Assembly: GCA_023052935.1 (NCBI GenBank)
Contig: CM041297.1
Span: 3,896,280 to 3,960,279 of the forward strand
DNA from: Piezodorus guildinii
Lineage: Eukaryota; Arthropoda; Insecta; Hemiptera; Pentatomidae
Direction: 5' to 3'
DNA length: 64,000 bases
The translations under genes and the position numbers were made by a program. The notes below the pieces were generated by a model that did no database searches, was not told the DNA's origin, and saw only the letters and a program-made list of their open reading frames with translations. Below, in pieces: positions 12,420 through 23,251 of this stretch; position 1 is the first letter of the stretch; each line of letters starts with the position of its first letter.

Positions 12420-15196
12420 GAGAAGGTGGTTGAAAAGTAGCGATTTGAAGGAGGAAGCAGTACTTGCATGACGGATCTCAGGAGGAATAGAATTCCAAAG
12501 AGTGGTTGCTTTGGCTAGAAAGGACTTGTCAAAGGCAGCAGTACGGTGAGGAGGAGGGTAGAGGTCAGAAAGACGGGATCTAGTAGAACGGGACTGAATT
12601 GATGATTTAAATTGAAGGGATTGGAAGATGTAGCTGGGACGATGAGTTCTGATAACCTGGTAGAGGAAGGAGGCTAGGAAATACTGGCATCTATAACGAG
12701 GATAAAGCCACCTTAACTCGGTGTAATACTGGGTTATATGCGTGTCTCTGGTGATTCCGAATACAAACCGTATTGCTCAGTTCATAATACGCTTAAGTTT
12801 TGCTTCGAGCTCACCTGAAAGTCCGCTGTACACCTCGCATCCGTAGTCAAAGTGGGGAAAGACAAGGGAAGAAACAAGGAGTTTACGAATATTGAATGGT
12901 AGGAGGTGATGGAGGCGACGGAATTGCTTTAGGGTTGTTATGGTTCGGCGGGATATTTGGGAGATGTGCGGTTTCCAAGAGAGAGTTTGATCAAGAGTAA
13001 TACCTAAGTTCTTGACAGATGAATGAAAAGAGATAGGAGTATTGTTTAGGAAAAGGTTGGGGGAACTGGGAAAGGATTTAAGGAGAGCAGGTGATGCTAT
13101 CAGGATGGCTTTTGTTTTTTCAGCGCTTAGCAGGAGTTTGTTGCTGTTTGACCAAGCACTAATATTATTTATGTCCTCCTGAAGTTTAGAGATAGCATCA
13201 GGAAATTCATTTGGGGTAAAGGAAATATAAATCTGAATATCGTCGGCATAGAGGTGGTATTGGGAGTGCTTGATGGAGAGCGGAAGATCATTTATGAATA
13301 TGGAGAAAAGGGTAGGAGATAACGAGGAACCTTGGGGTACACCTTTTGTTAGTGGCAGTGAGTCGGAGCGGGGTTTATTGGGAACTACAACATACTGGGA
13401 ACGGCCGGTAAGGAATGATTGAAACCATTGAAGAGCGCCTGTGGATACTGGGAGTCTATGGAGTTTGGTTAAGAGGATATTATGGTCCACAGAATCGAAG
13501 GCTTTGGAAAAATCAAGCAAAACAAGGATAGTTATTTTGTGCTGATCTATGGCCTTGTGAAGATCTTGGGAAATGTGGGAGAGAGCAGAGTGAGTAGAAT
13601 AGCCAGGCCGAAAACCAGACTGGAGGGGGTTCAAAAGGTTATTTTGCTCGAGGTAGAGGGATAACTGAGATTGGACCAGACGCTCTAAAGGTTTAGAAAG
13701 GTTTGAAAGGAGGGAAATTGGGCGAAAGTCATTAGGAGATACCGGATTTGAGTTTTTCATCAGTGGACGGACCAGAGCGGTTTTCCAGGAAGTTGGGAAG
13801 GTTGCACTGTCTAGAGAAAAGTTATAGATATGATATAATATTGGAAGGATGGAAGGAAGCGAGGCTTTGATTAGTTTTACTGGGATATTGTCAGGTCCGT
13901 AGTCATTGGTTCGGGATTTACGAATAGAATTAAAGAGGTCCTCAGGGTGATATGGGAAAAAAAGAATGAATCCGGATTGAAATGGTGCATAGGAGCAGAC
14001 GTCGGCGTCTGACATGATAAATGAGAGGAGCAGGAAGCAAAGTGGGTGTTAAGATCATCAGCGGAAATAGGAATAGGTTGGTTATGGGTGTGTTTTCCTA
14101 AGGATAGTTTACGCAGGATTGTCCATTTGGTTTTGGAGTCGGAAGCACAAGATAAGGATTGCTGAAAATATTGGGATTTAGCTTGGCATATCATGGATTG
14201 GGTACTGTTTCTGAGATGTTTGAAGGTGGAGTAATCACTAGGAAGACGGGAGCGCCTGAATCGTCGCCTTGCAGCATCCCTGTGCCTCATACATTCCCTA
14301 ATTTCAGGCGTTAACCAAGGAGCAGGAGGGTGTCGGATTTTCTTTGTGATAAGGGGAGCATGGTTGTCTAGGATATTATGGAGATGACAGGTAAGGGTTT
14401 CAACCATAGAATCTACGGTCCTAAGCGAGTATATGGTGTTCCATGGGATAACTTCAAGATCTGGCGCCAAGATTTCAGAGGAAAGGGTGTTAAGGTTACG
14501 AAAAGAAATGGTTCTTGGGGAAAATAGAGTAATCGGAAGATTATAGGATATCTGGATAAGGTCGTGAGCAGACAAGAACGGAACAGGATGTTGAGACGAG
14601 GCGAGGAGTTTATCAGCAGAATCCAGAACATACAGATCGAGCCAGGATTCTGAGGACTGGGTGTGGTGTGTGGGATTATATGGTACAATATAAAGATCGA
14701 GAGAGAAGAAGAGGTTGGTTAAGTAGGCATGATCTGAGGAAGGCAACAATAGGTTGGTGTTAAAATCCCCAGTGAGGATGATATTGTTATAGGATGGGAT
14801 TAGATTGTAAAGAGTGGATTCGAATTCTGTCTCAAAGGGTACTCTGGGAGGGCGGTATATGACTCCAAATAGTAGGGAATGTGAAGCTGTGGATATTTCG
14901 GCGAAAAGGTATTCGAGGTGAGGGCAATCGGAATGGGGTGATTGAATGAGTTGTTTGGATTTGAGGCTGTCATGAACAAAGAGACCCACGCCGCCACCCG
15001 TTCGGTCATCTCTGTCATGACGGAGCAATGTATAATTCGGAAGGGAAACTTGCGATGTCGGAATTGTAGGTTTCAGCCAGGTTTCACAAACAGCTATTAA
15101 GTGATAAAAGTTATGGAGGAAAAAGTCATGGAATTCATCAATATGGGCTAGGAGTGACTGTGCGTTGACGTGACAGGTTAAAAGGACATTAGTCAT
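12420..15196 (-). pseudogene. LINE ORF2: APE endonuclease + reverse transcriptase, frameshifted
   Basis: The frame from 15196 gives the endonuclease: VCETWLK (catalytic Glu), GDFNTN, and SAHDL where an SDH-type motif is expected. At about 13966-13972 a run of seven T (minus strand) shifts the frame; the RT continues in the frame 14015-12777 with LLDFSKAFDSVDH (motif A), GVPQGSSLSP (motif B) and LYADDIQIY (motif C). A TGA ends that frame at 12777, beyond which the same frame still reads sensible LINE C-terminus (AIRFVFGITRD, LRWLYPRYRCQYFLASF). One missing T would explain the shift, and a C-to-T change would explain the stop. The shift sits in a homopolymer, so a sequencing error remains possible. 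Confidence 0.85.
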
Positions 15197-15642
15197 GGGA
15201 AAGGAAAATTGGAAGTAGTGAACCGAGATGGTGGGCCATGAGAAAAGGGGAGCGAGGAATGAGAAGATGAATAAACCTGCAGTGAATTGACATTATTTGT
15301 GGAATAAGAACTAGAAACATAAACATTCTTAGAAAATAGAAATAAAACAAACATAATATAGAAAATCAAAAAGGTTTTTACAAATTCAACAGCTGTTAGT
15401 AGTCTGTACATAGCGAATAAAAATAAAATAATTATTACTCTTGTTGAGTTAGATAACAAAAAATTCCCGTATATTTGCGAATAAAGAAAAAAAATTGCAT
15501 TTTGTCTTAATGTTGAACAAAAATAAAAATAGCTACAGTAATAAAGAAAAAAATAATGATGAGATGAAAATCGCGAATTAGTGGTTAAAAAACGAATGGT
15601 CGAAAGCCGATGATCCCGAAAGGTGAAAAGTAGTCCCTGATG

Positions 15643-15936
15643 TCAGTCAAAAACTTCTAAGTCAGAAGGCGAGTTGATGACTATTACTGGTTGGCCATCC
15701 GCACGCCGACATTTCACTTTACCATCATTAAACCATGTGTATTTCAATTTGCCGGCGGCTCTTCTTTGCCGGGCCAGCCAGTAAAGATGCCTGTTGGTCG
15801 GGGACATTGCCTCACCCAAGAATATTTTATGGACATCGTTTTCTTGCCATCCTAGGTGGCGAGTAGAAAAGTCTCTGACAACCTTTCTCTTCCTCACCAG
15901 CTCATCCCTCACAGTCTGGCGCATAAAACGGACCAT
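15643..15936 (-). pseudogene. LINE ORF1 C-terminal fragment (FP25/PHD-ORF1 type)
   Basis: The 97-residue reading frame resembles the conserved C-terminal part of ORF1 proteins in CR1/L2-like LINEs: an RDELVRKRKVVRDF-like stretch, then LYWLARQRRAAGKLKYTWF, a short basic segment, and VIVINSPSDLEVFD before the stop. The N-terminus is missing because the element is truncated near 15961 at the junction with SINE-1. The frame stops ~450 bp before the ORF2 start at 15196. Proteins of this type probably bind RNA in the element's RNP; that role is inferred from family membership. Confidence 0.6.
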
Positions 15937-16169
15937 TAGTGGCCCAGGTACATCATCATTTCAGGTACATATCTAGAAGGCTGTTATGCTAGCCACTACA
16001 CCACAGGTGAATCCGGAATCACACCTTTATATATGGTCAATGTTGCTGGGTATCTGAGGTCCCAGAAAGCATCTTCCATACGACTTAGGTTATTTAGGAG
16101 AGGGCTACCTTATTTTCTAATTAGTCCAAATACTCATTTACCACTCGGTTGTGTTGAATTATCTTCCTT

Positions 16170-16457
16170 TTACAGTATATTCCTTCTTATACCTAGATAT
16201 TGTTGAAATGGCTCCTCAGTGCTAAAAAAGTAGTGATTGGATTGACTGATTATCGTCTTGATTTCATTGTACCCAAGATATGTAAACTCACTGATGTGTT
16301 CAAAGCTTATGTTGCTTATTATGTGTTCAATGCTATTCTTATGGCATGTCCTGGCATCGCTGCTTACACTGCTACCATGAATTTCTTTTTGGAAGAATAG
16401 ATTACCAGCCCAATCTCTTTGCAGCCCGCTCCAATACCAGGAAAGCAGTCTGAACAT
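16170..16457 (-). mobile_element. RTE-like LINE RT-thumb fragment
   Basis: The minus-strand frame contains FEHISEFTYLGYNEIKTII, matching the thumb region of the RTE element at 54757-55618 (FEHVEKFKYLGSMI, EIKSRL) but with a small internal deletion. The surrounding sequence is degenerate. It is a short dead fragment. Confidence 0.5.
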
Positions 16458-16555
16458 CTGTTGAGGATCCTTTCCAGAAATGTTATAGGTGAACTATTCA
16501 ATAAAAAAATTAATTTTGTTTTAGGTAGTGAAGCTGTTCACTGTGGATACCAGAA

Positions 16556-16793
16556 ATGGAGAGGTGCGGAGGAGAACGAAGAAGAGGCGGAGGAGGAGGA
16601 AGAGGAGGCGGGCGCAAGAGCCGAGGGGGCGGACTGCCTCTACGTGAACCAGGGGCGGTCGCCCACGCAGGCTGGAGCTGGCTCAAGGCAGAACTCCTCT
16701 CCGTGCAGAGGGAGCCACTAGCCTGTCTGGTGCAACTCAGCTGGTCGGTAGAGGCTCCTTCCTCCCACGACTGGATCGGCCTATACTTCTTAC
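16556..16793 (+). CDS. Candidate first coding exon, HECW-like C2-domain start
   Basis: A GC-rich block within AT-rich surroundings is open from the ATG at 16556 to a good donor (C|GTGAGT) at 16794: 79 codons plus one base. The first ~30 residues are Gly/Arg-rich. The last ~25 read CLVQLSWSVEAPSSHDWIGL, which resembles the first strands of the C2-like domain of HECW (NEDL) E3 ubiquitin ligases, where DWIGLY is conserved. Two stops lie in frame just upstream, so the ATG or a nearby acceptor starts the exon. No further exon was found downstream. SKICH domains share a similar DWIG motif and are the main alternative. Confidence 0.4.
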
Positions 16794-16839
16794 GTGAGTC
16801 AATACATTGTTTACTTCTGCCTTAGCTGAATGTTCTATA

Positions 16840-16894
16840 TTTTTAAGTAAATAAATTCTTTATCATCCTGGGACAAGTCCCTTTAGAATAACGT
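16840..16894. mobile_element. Isolated LINE 3' tail with stem-loop
   Basis: It matches the 3' UTR of the CR1/L2-like LINE at 12073-15961: TCTTTATCATCCTGGGACAA then GTCCCTTTAGAATAA, with the GGGAC/GTCCC stem retained. Confidence 0.55.
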
Positions 16895-16916
16895 TAATAT
16901 AGTATATAAAATTCTT

Positions 16917-17620
16917 ACATCGGAATGAAAGTTTCCTCATTAAAAATTGTCCTTTTTAGTGTGGTAATCTTAGTTACCACTAAATTCTTTCGATTATCCT
17001 TTTGGAACGAGAATCGAGTACACAAATGGTGGTTCTCTACCATTTGAGTGTTTTCCTAGTAACAAGATGTGTCAATTCTTAAGAATCTTTTCAACTAGAA
17101 TGGCGACTTTAACTTAGAATAAAAAAATAATTAAAACAATCCTTAAAATATGAAAATCGGGCATATCCTCCGAAATAGTAAAATTAGTACTTTTCGTGCA
17201 TAACCCACCCTTCCTCAGTTATATAGACAGTTTGACTTATGTTATTTCGGACCGATTGTTACATCAAGAAGGTAGTAACTACATTAAAAAGTTTCTTTTT
17301 TAGTGTAGTAATCTTAGTTACTACTGAATGTAGTAATCTTAGTTACTACTGAATGTAGTAATCTTTGTTACTACTGAATGATTTCAATTTGTATCCATTA
17401 AGAAGGGGAATCAAGTCAAAAATGGTGGTTCTCTTCCATTTTGAATCGTATCCTAGTAACAAGATATTTAAATTGTTAATAATCCTTTTAATGAGAATTT
17501 TTACTTTAACTTAGAATAAAAAAATAATTAAAACAGTCCTTAATATAAGAAAATCGGGTATATCCTTCGAAATAGTGAAATTAGTCCTTTTCGTGCATCA
17601 GAGTCTTATATTAATTTAAT
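16917..17620. repeat. Repeat D, tandem dimer of a ~345-bp unit
   Basis: Two successive units share the blocks TTTAGTGTGGTAATCTTAGT, AAATGGTGGTTCTC, CCTAGTAACAAGAT, AATAATTAAAACA and GAAATAGT..AAATTAGT with CTTTTCGTGCAT. A third partial unit is at 33166-33455. The family looks like a low-copy tandem repeat; its class is unknown. Confidence 0.7.
17304..17378. repeat. 25-bp palindromic minisatellite, 3 units
   Basis: Three consecutive units, each containing the inverted repeat GTAGTAA/TTACTAC around TCTTAG, lie inside the second Repeat D unit, where the other units have a single copy. Confidence 0.85.
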
Positions 17621-17639
17621 AAATATAAACAAATTAACT

Positions 17640-18245
17640 AATACTAATCTACAACAGACGTACGAAAATAAGTAGAAAATAAAATAAAATAGAACATCAT
17701 TAAAATTCTGTTATGACTGAAGGGTGATGAGATAAATAAATAAGTGGGATTTGAAAGTAGCAAGAGAGTTGGAGAGATGGATAGAAAGAGGAATATAATT
17801 CCATAAGATAGAGGGTCGGATGAGAAATGATCTGTCGAAATGTGCAGTTCGGTGGGCTGTAGTGTGTAAATCTGAAGGCCTAGAGTGTGTATAACGGTAA
17901 TGGACAGAGTATTTGAATTGTAGAAGGTAGAAAATTTATGATGGCAGGATTGGATAACTTGGTAAAGAAATGATGTCAGGAAATACTTGCAACGATTGGA
18001 AGGGCACAGCCATTTCAACTCGCTGTAAAATTTGGAGACGGAGATCTACCTCAGGACTCTGATGGTAAATTGAACTAAGCAATCAAGTAAGCGTTTTATT
18101 TTAACCTCGAAATCCCCAGAAATTCCACCATACAGCAGTGGTCGAAGTGGGGGAATATTAGAGAGGTAACAAGGAGTTGACGGGTTTCATATGGTACGGT
18201 TTTTGAAGGAAAGGTTACTCCCAGATTCCCGACGGTTGGGTATAA
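17640..18245 (-). mobile_element. CR1/L2-like LINE C-terminal fragment
   Basis: The minus-strand frame 18018-17644 begins MKWLCPSNRCKYFLTSFLYQ, homologous to LRWLYPRYRCQYFLASFLYQ of the LINE at 12073-15961. Upstream, another frame gives TSLIFPHFDH, matching its SSLVFPHFDY. It is frameshifted, 5'-truncated and divergent: an older copy of a related element. Confidence 0.7.
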
Positions 18246-18571
18246 TTTTATAGGACTAATATGTAATATCATTTATTAGATTGATTATTTAGTGTCAATA
18301 ATTAACTGTTAGTGGATTCTGAAGGAAGAAAGTCCGGTTGGTGCTCTAGATCAATGGTAGAACAACATCTTCATCCAAACAGTAAAATGGCAAAGACCCT
18401 TTAAATTCTAACAATCATGGATTTTGACATGGATATTTCTTTTGGCTGTGGATCTGTAACTTTGATTGCATAACAGTTGTTTCATCCTCGGTTTGACGCA
18501 CTCTTGCTCGGATCGAAAATTTTTTGACGGAACCCATGGCAGAAATTTAGAAGAGAATCCATTCATTCATG

Positions 18572-18830
18572 TCATATGGTCTGACTTTGGAACATGTTGT
18601 TTGAGCTGGCTACTTCTAGCTTTGATGTCTGTTCAGTGTTTGTGCATGCCTTCTCGATAATGCTCCTTTCTCTCCTGATCCATGCTTTTCCTCTTTTCAA
18701 TTTAGGTTTTTCTCGTAAGCCTTGGAACATTTGAAGTTTTTTCTTAAGTGAGCCATGCTCGTGGATGTCGTTGTATGTGATTCCAACTTCTTCAAGGTCT
18801 CTATCCACCCACCTCATCGAACCAAGCCAC
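18572..18830 (-). mobile_element. Probable RTE-like LINE C-terminal fragment
   Basis: The frame reads MRWVDRDLEEVGITYNDI then a basic segment LKKKLQMFQGLREKPKLKRG. The W-x2-x-DLEE-x-G pattern resembles the C-terminal tail of RTE-type ORF2. No other domain is left. Confidence 0.4.
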
Positions 18831-19034
18831 TTTTGTTTTTTTTCCTGCTAAATAAGACAATCATCGGTTTATTCTTGACACATGTTCATAAAAGATAATT
18901 CTTCTTTTCCAGATCTTTAGCAAAGAATATTTTTTTAAATATAATATATTTTGCTAAAACCTACAGATTAGGAGTTATATTGGTTCGAATTAAAAAAAGT
19001 CAGGTTTTGCTAAATTTATTAAGTGTTGGCTTTT

Positions 19035-19285
19035 ATTGACATGCTCTCAATCAAAAAAGCAGTGTATGGAGACCTCAATGTCCTGGGGTATGGAGACCCT
19101 CCTGCAGCAGACCCAGCCTCTATAAAGTGGGTACCAAAAAATGGGGGAAAAACCTGGCGGGTGAGCGTGATCTTAGCCGAATCACGTCATTGCACGGCCG
19201 TTGGCCTAGAAACAGTATGAATCTCTATATCTACTGGGCCCAAGACTCTTCATGGGTTGTAGTGGCACAGGTTTTTTTTTTTTTT
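19035..19285 (+). mobile_element. SINE-2 copy lacking the head
   Basis: Contains CCTCTATAAAGTGGGTACC, the GATCTTAGCCGAATCACGTC block and CTTCATGGGTTGTAG. The tRNA-like head is missing. Confidence 0.75.
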
Positions 19286-19680
19286 TAGGTTTTTCAATAA
19301 TCTAAAAACTATAAGTTTCTTTAAACGCAAGATTTCAGAAATAAAGAGAGACATTATTATTGATTAATTATGGAAGATAATGAATCCATGGCATTCCATA
19401 CTTTAATTTTTCACAGATAAACACATAGCACCTTCTTCAATCCTTGATACTTCTTTTTATTCTGGTACATAATTATGAACATTTAAAAAATGGATTTTTT
19501 TTTTTTTAGAGATGTATATTTGCAATTTTGGTTCTCACCTGGTGCTAAATGCCGTATAAACATTTAGGCCGTGTAATTCTCAGGAGGATTGGCCGGGAAG
19601 AGAAATTGGTTGGGGGTGCGGCAAAAAAAAAACACACCTTTTATTTGATATAATTATGATTATCTTTCATATTTAAAATA

Positions 19681-20590
19681 TTGGGTTGTGTCACATGAAA
19701 TGTCTGTTTTCAAGGTAAAGGATTTTTATTAAAAATACAATATGAAAACAAGATAATTTTATTCGAAGTATTTACCTTCTTTTTCTACACATTTTTCCCA
19801 ACGTGACACCAACTTTTTTATTCCCGAACTGAAAAACTTTGAGCTTTGAAGTAAAACAAAATCTGAAAACGCACTTTTCACTTGATCATCATTTTCAAAA
19901 AGATTCCTTTGACGAAGTTGTCGAACAGGTGGTAATCTGTTGGAGATAAGTCGGGAAAATATGGTGGGTGTGGAAGAACTTCGTAGCCCAGTTCTTGCAA
20001 TTTTTGCACGGTAGGTTTTGAAACATGGGGTCTTGCTGCCGCTCAGTGAGATCATGAGGTACCCATGCATCGAGCTTTTTTACTTTCCCAATTTACTTTA
20101 AATGTCTGGAAACGGTAGATGCACTTGCATTTAGTTGTGTTTAGAGTCCTTTAACTGCTTGGTAGGGATTTCCTTCTACTGTATGTTTGAGACATTGTTG
20201 TCTATTACGGACAGAGGTCTTCCTCGCGGCAAGTTTTCCAAGTTGGTATCCCTAGCTGAAAACTTAGCAAACCAACGGCGAATGGTCCGTTCATTAACAC
20301 TCCCTTCCCCAAACGCCTTGCAAATATTTCTAGCGGCCTCAGCTGCTGAATGGCCGAGTTTAAACTCGTAAAAAAATATTACTCGAAAATCGTGTGTTTC
20401 CATGTTCATATTTGGATGTATACTAAAAAGTGGGTAATTGATTGAGAAGCTAATGTTTATAATACAAAGGTAGAGGATTAGTTACTTTTACTTTAAATAT
20501 GTAAACATTGGGAAGAAAACAACAGAGACCCTCAAAATCCTTTATGTATTTCAGAAACTATAAAAATGGACATTATGATAATTTACTATT
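19681..20590 (-). mobile_element. Mariner element, copy 1, internally deleted
   Basis: A TA dinucleotide (19679-19680) precedes the terminal repeat TTGGGTTGTGTCACATGAAA. The minus-strand ORF at 20409-20176 encodes the mariner N-terminal HTH region (MNMETHDFRVIFFYEFKLG, FGEGSVNERTIRRWFAKFS). Further on, broken frames give the C-terminus (LFENDDQVKSAFSDF, SSGIKKLVSRWEKCVEKEG). The middle, including the CDEKW and HDNARPH aspartates of the D,D34D triad, is missing. The right terminal repeat is degenerate, so the right boundary is approximate. Confidence 0.85.
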
Positions 20591-20804
20591 GCTGACTTTT
20601 CAAACATTTTCATATTTTATTTTCCTCTACTCTCACCATGTAGCCTTCCCTGATGAAGGCCTGGAATGTGTATTAAAACATTGGCATTAAATACTTAACA
20701 CTATAGCATTGTTGACCTCTACGCTAATCCAGACTATGTAAAACATGATCAGTAGATGCTCTGAATGACAATAAAATTTATTTTTCATTAGTATTACAAA
20801 AAAT

Positions 20805-21150
20805 AGCTAGTGGATATAGCACTAGTCTACTTTTTTCGGTGTCTTGTGTTCAAGCCCTGGCTATGGCAGGATGATTATTTATTCTTTTATTCTATTTAAT
20901 AATAAATTAATTATTCCATTAATTAATTCTATTTATAATTACTTGAGCCAGGGGCGACCCTATGGTTGGGAGATCTTCTGGGACACACCCAGCTTTTATA
21001 AAGCGGGTACCCAAAAATTAAGGTAAAAACTGGCAACTGAGCATGATCTTGGGCTTAATCACCTCATTGCACAAACCTTCAAACTGTATGAATCTCTCTT
21101 TGTACTTAAATCCAAGACTCTTATACGTTGTAGAGCTACAGGTTTTTTTA
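20805..21150 (+). mobile_element. SINE-2 copy
   Basis: Near full-length sense copy: head GTGGATATAGCACTAGTCTAC, then TTATTTATTCTTTTATTC, TTTATAAAGCGGGTACCC and CTTATACGTTGTAGAG. Confidence 0.75.
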
Positions 21151-21409
21151 ACCAAAAAATATGTAGTATTCAGAAGAGCTTTTTATATCTTAGTTGTTTA
21201 AATTAATATTACACAATTGATTACTTTAAATTTATTGTGAGACTTTGATTTCAATATAAATAATTTAGACTATTTTTGAAAATCATTACGACCATTACTC
21301 TAATTATCTTATCCTTCATTGTACCCATATGTTCAACTGTTTAGAATTCATGTTCAAGGATATTAAATGATTCATTTTATCTCACAAATATTTTAATACA
21401 AAGATAATA

Positions 21410-21480
21410 TAAATGAAATGAACATTTTTTTTTAATTCTGGGATCAAGTCCCCTTAGAACAATGAACAAAAGAAATTCTT
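21410..21480. mobile_element. LINE 3' tail fragment with stem-loop
   Basis: TTCTGGGATCAAGTCCCCTT followed by AGAACAATG matches the tails at 12090-12150 and 16856-16894. The GGGA-CAAG-TCCC hairpin persists with changes. Confidence 0.45.
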
Positions 21481-21539
21481 ATATTATCCTTATATTAATA
21501 TAGAACATTAATTAAATTTTAATAAAGTATAAGTTTGAT

Positions 21540-21838
21540 AAAGGAGCAATGTGATCTGGTGGATAGAGCGCTAGTCTACTGTGCTCCGGGTCCTGGGTTT
21601 GAATCCCGGTTGTGACGGAATATTATTTATTCTGTTATTTGGGCTGGGGAGGGGAGGGCGGTCCTGGGGTATGGAGACCCTCCTGGGGCAGACCCAGCCT
21701 CTATAAAGTGGGTACCCAAAAATGGAAGGGAAACCTGAAGGCTGAGTGTGATCTCGGCCTAATGACTTCATTGCATGGCCGTTGGCCTGGAAACAGTACG
21801 AATCTCTATGTGTACTGAGTCCAAGACTCTTCATATAT
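21540..21838 (+). mobile_element. SINE-2 copy, near full length
   Basis: One of the best SINE-2 copies: head GGTGGATAGAGCGCTAGTCT, box B GGTTTGAATCCC, the CTATAAAGTGGGTACCC block, and an end near CTTCATATATTATGG followed by a (TA)n run. Confidence 0.82.
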
Positions 21839-21842
21839 TATG

Positions 21843-21846
21843 GAAG

Positions 21847-21876
<30 letters not shown>
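21843..21876. repeat. (TA)n microsatellite
   Basis: Uninterrupted alternating T and A at the end of the preceding SINE-2. Confidence 0.95.
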
Positions 21877-21883
<7 letters not shown>

Positions 21884-21894
21884 TTATATGTTTG

Positions 21895-22045
21895 ATAAAG
21901 GAGCAATGTGATCTTGTGGGTAGAGCACTAGTCTACTGTTCTCCAGATCTCAGGTTCAAAACCTGGCTGTGGCAGAATTATCTATTCTGTTATTTCAGCC
22001 ATATGACCAGTCCTGGGGCTCATCTATAGGGTGAAGAATCAGTCC
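21895..22045 (+). mobile_element. SINE-2 copy, 3'-truncated
   Basis: Head GTGGGTAGAGCACTAGTCTA, box B GGTTCAAAACC, then ATCTATTCTGTTATTTCAGCC; the copy is lost after ~22045. The preceding bases GATAAAGGAGCAATGTGATC repeat those before the copy at 21540. Confidence 0.75.
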
Positions 22046-22460
22046 CAACTTATTATGATAAAATTCTAATAATATTAACTTATAAATATTCTTATTTCCA
22101 CTCATATTTGATTATTATTGCTTTGAAACTGTCATTTAATGCGATTATAATATATTATTGTTAACAGAAAAGTATCTGAATAATTAAATAAATTACTTTT
22201 ACTGAAATTTCATTATACGCGTATTTAATTTCAATGTAAAGTCGGATTAATTAAAGTGGTACTGTATCACATGTGATACTCTTGTCATGCAATAAAATTA
22301 ATCTATTTAATGAATATCATTAATTATCTTTCATGAATATTTTCATTTTATGACTTAAACTAATTAAATGTATATTAAAAATAATATATTATAATAAGAA
22401 TAAAATGAAATTAATTTATTAATGATGGTCTGAGGGGCAAGTAATATCTTAAAAGTAGTT
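22046..22460. other. AT-rich gap, nothing recognised
   Basis: No ORF or shared repeat block seen. Confidence 0.5.
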
Positions 22461-22461
22461 T

Positions 22462-22728
22462 TTTTGGTTTATTTATTTAACGTCACTTTATGCTACCATG
22501 GCAAATCGGACGATGCTACAATTGGAGTACTAAATTTTGCCTATCCAGGTTTTATTAGGATAGGGATCTCTAACGAGTACCTCACATCGCAGAGACTCCG
22601 GACCACCTTTTAATGTACCCTCCGATCTTAAGATCTGAAAAAAATCTTAGGACCCTCTGCCAATTTTGAAAACCCGTGCCTTTGGGCATAGAAAACTGTT
22701 ATGCTAATGACTACAACACAGGTGACTC
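22462..22728 (-). mobile_element. SINE-1 copy
   Basis: Antisense copy from tail TTTATTTAACGTCACTTTAT to head TGACTACAACACAGGTGA. Confidence 0.8.
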
Positions 22729-22739
22729 CAAAAGTTGTT

Positions 22740-23250
22740 CTAAAAATATATTTATTGAAAACTTATGTTTCAACTCATAAATGTTCTTTTTTACTACTTT
22801 ATGGTATTAACACTGCATAAAGTATATTCTTCTTAATTATCAATAGGTTCTTCGAAATGACTGGTGCATGGTAGTTTCATTTTTCAGTTTGACACTTGCC
22901 CAAAACTCAGAACGAACGTGTGTGTTTCTATCCACAACTTCCTATATGTATTTACTTTTATTTTATGCTTTTAATATTGTGAGACAGTTGTAGGTTTTTA
23001 ATGTGTTCTTCATTTGGGCTTCCTCTAGCTTGAGTAAGCCTTGATGATTATCTACTATTTCTTTAAATTGGTAATTTTTTTCTTAGCCTTAAATTTAGGT
23101 AGGCCATATTTAGGGTTAAGACAAAAAAAATTGTTAATGAAATTTACAATCTTAGGAAGTTTGAATAGCCGTAAGTGTGATTTGTAAATTATTTATTTAG
23201 AAAAGTGTAGCTAAGCATTTAGGTTTGGAATTACTCATATTTTGTAGTTT
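22740..23250. other. Gap with no recognised feature
   Basis: AT-rich sequence; weak resemblance to decayed LINE 3' text, not enough to call. Confidence 0.4.
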
Positions 23251-23251
23251 T

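Larger units (their letters stand above)
12073..15961 (-). mobile_element. CR1/L2-like LINE, 5'-truncated in ORF1
   Basis: A ~3.9-kb minus-strand non-LTR element. From its 5' side it has the ORF1 C-terminus (15936-15643), a spacer, ORF2 with APE-type endonuclease and reverse transcriptase (15196 to ~12420), a short 3' UTR with a GGGACT/AGTCCC stem-loop at about 12115-12132, and a pentanucleotide tail (ATTTC)n (ATGAAATGAAATG on plus, 12073-12096). It sits inside a SINE-1 copy. ORF2 carries a one-base frameshift and one premature stop, so this copy looks recently active but now broken. Confidence 0.85.
11898..16013 (-). mobile_element. SINE-1 copy split by a LINE insertion
   Basis: The body of an antisense SINE-1 occupies 11898-12070, ending near GACCACCTGC. 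Its head resumes at about 15962-16013 (AGAAGGCTGTTATGCTAGCC). The sequence between is the LINE at ~12073-15961. TAGAA occurs near both junctions and may be a remnant of the target duplication, but the exact TSD is not resolved. Confidence 0.7.

Noticed and set aside
15193..15459. 88-codon hydrophobic ORF upstream of LINE ORF2
   Set aside because: Lies in the AT-rich spacer between LINE ORF1 and ORF2; hydrophobicity follows from T-rich codons.
16419..16721. Acidic ORF (EENEEEAEEEEEEAGARAEG) overlapping the GC-rich exon
   Set aside because: Alternative frame of the same purine-rich stretch; it stops inside the block, whereas the other frame runs to a good donor with a domain-like C-terminus.
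21540..21615. tRNA gene candidates at SINE heads (here and at 20805, 21895, 23515)
   Set aside because: Boxes A and B are present, but no complete cloverleaf with an acceptor stem is seen and each head continues into a SINE body.
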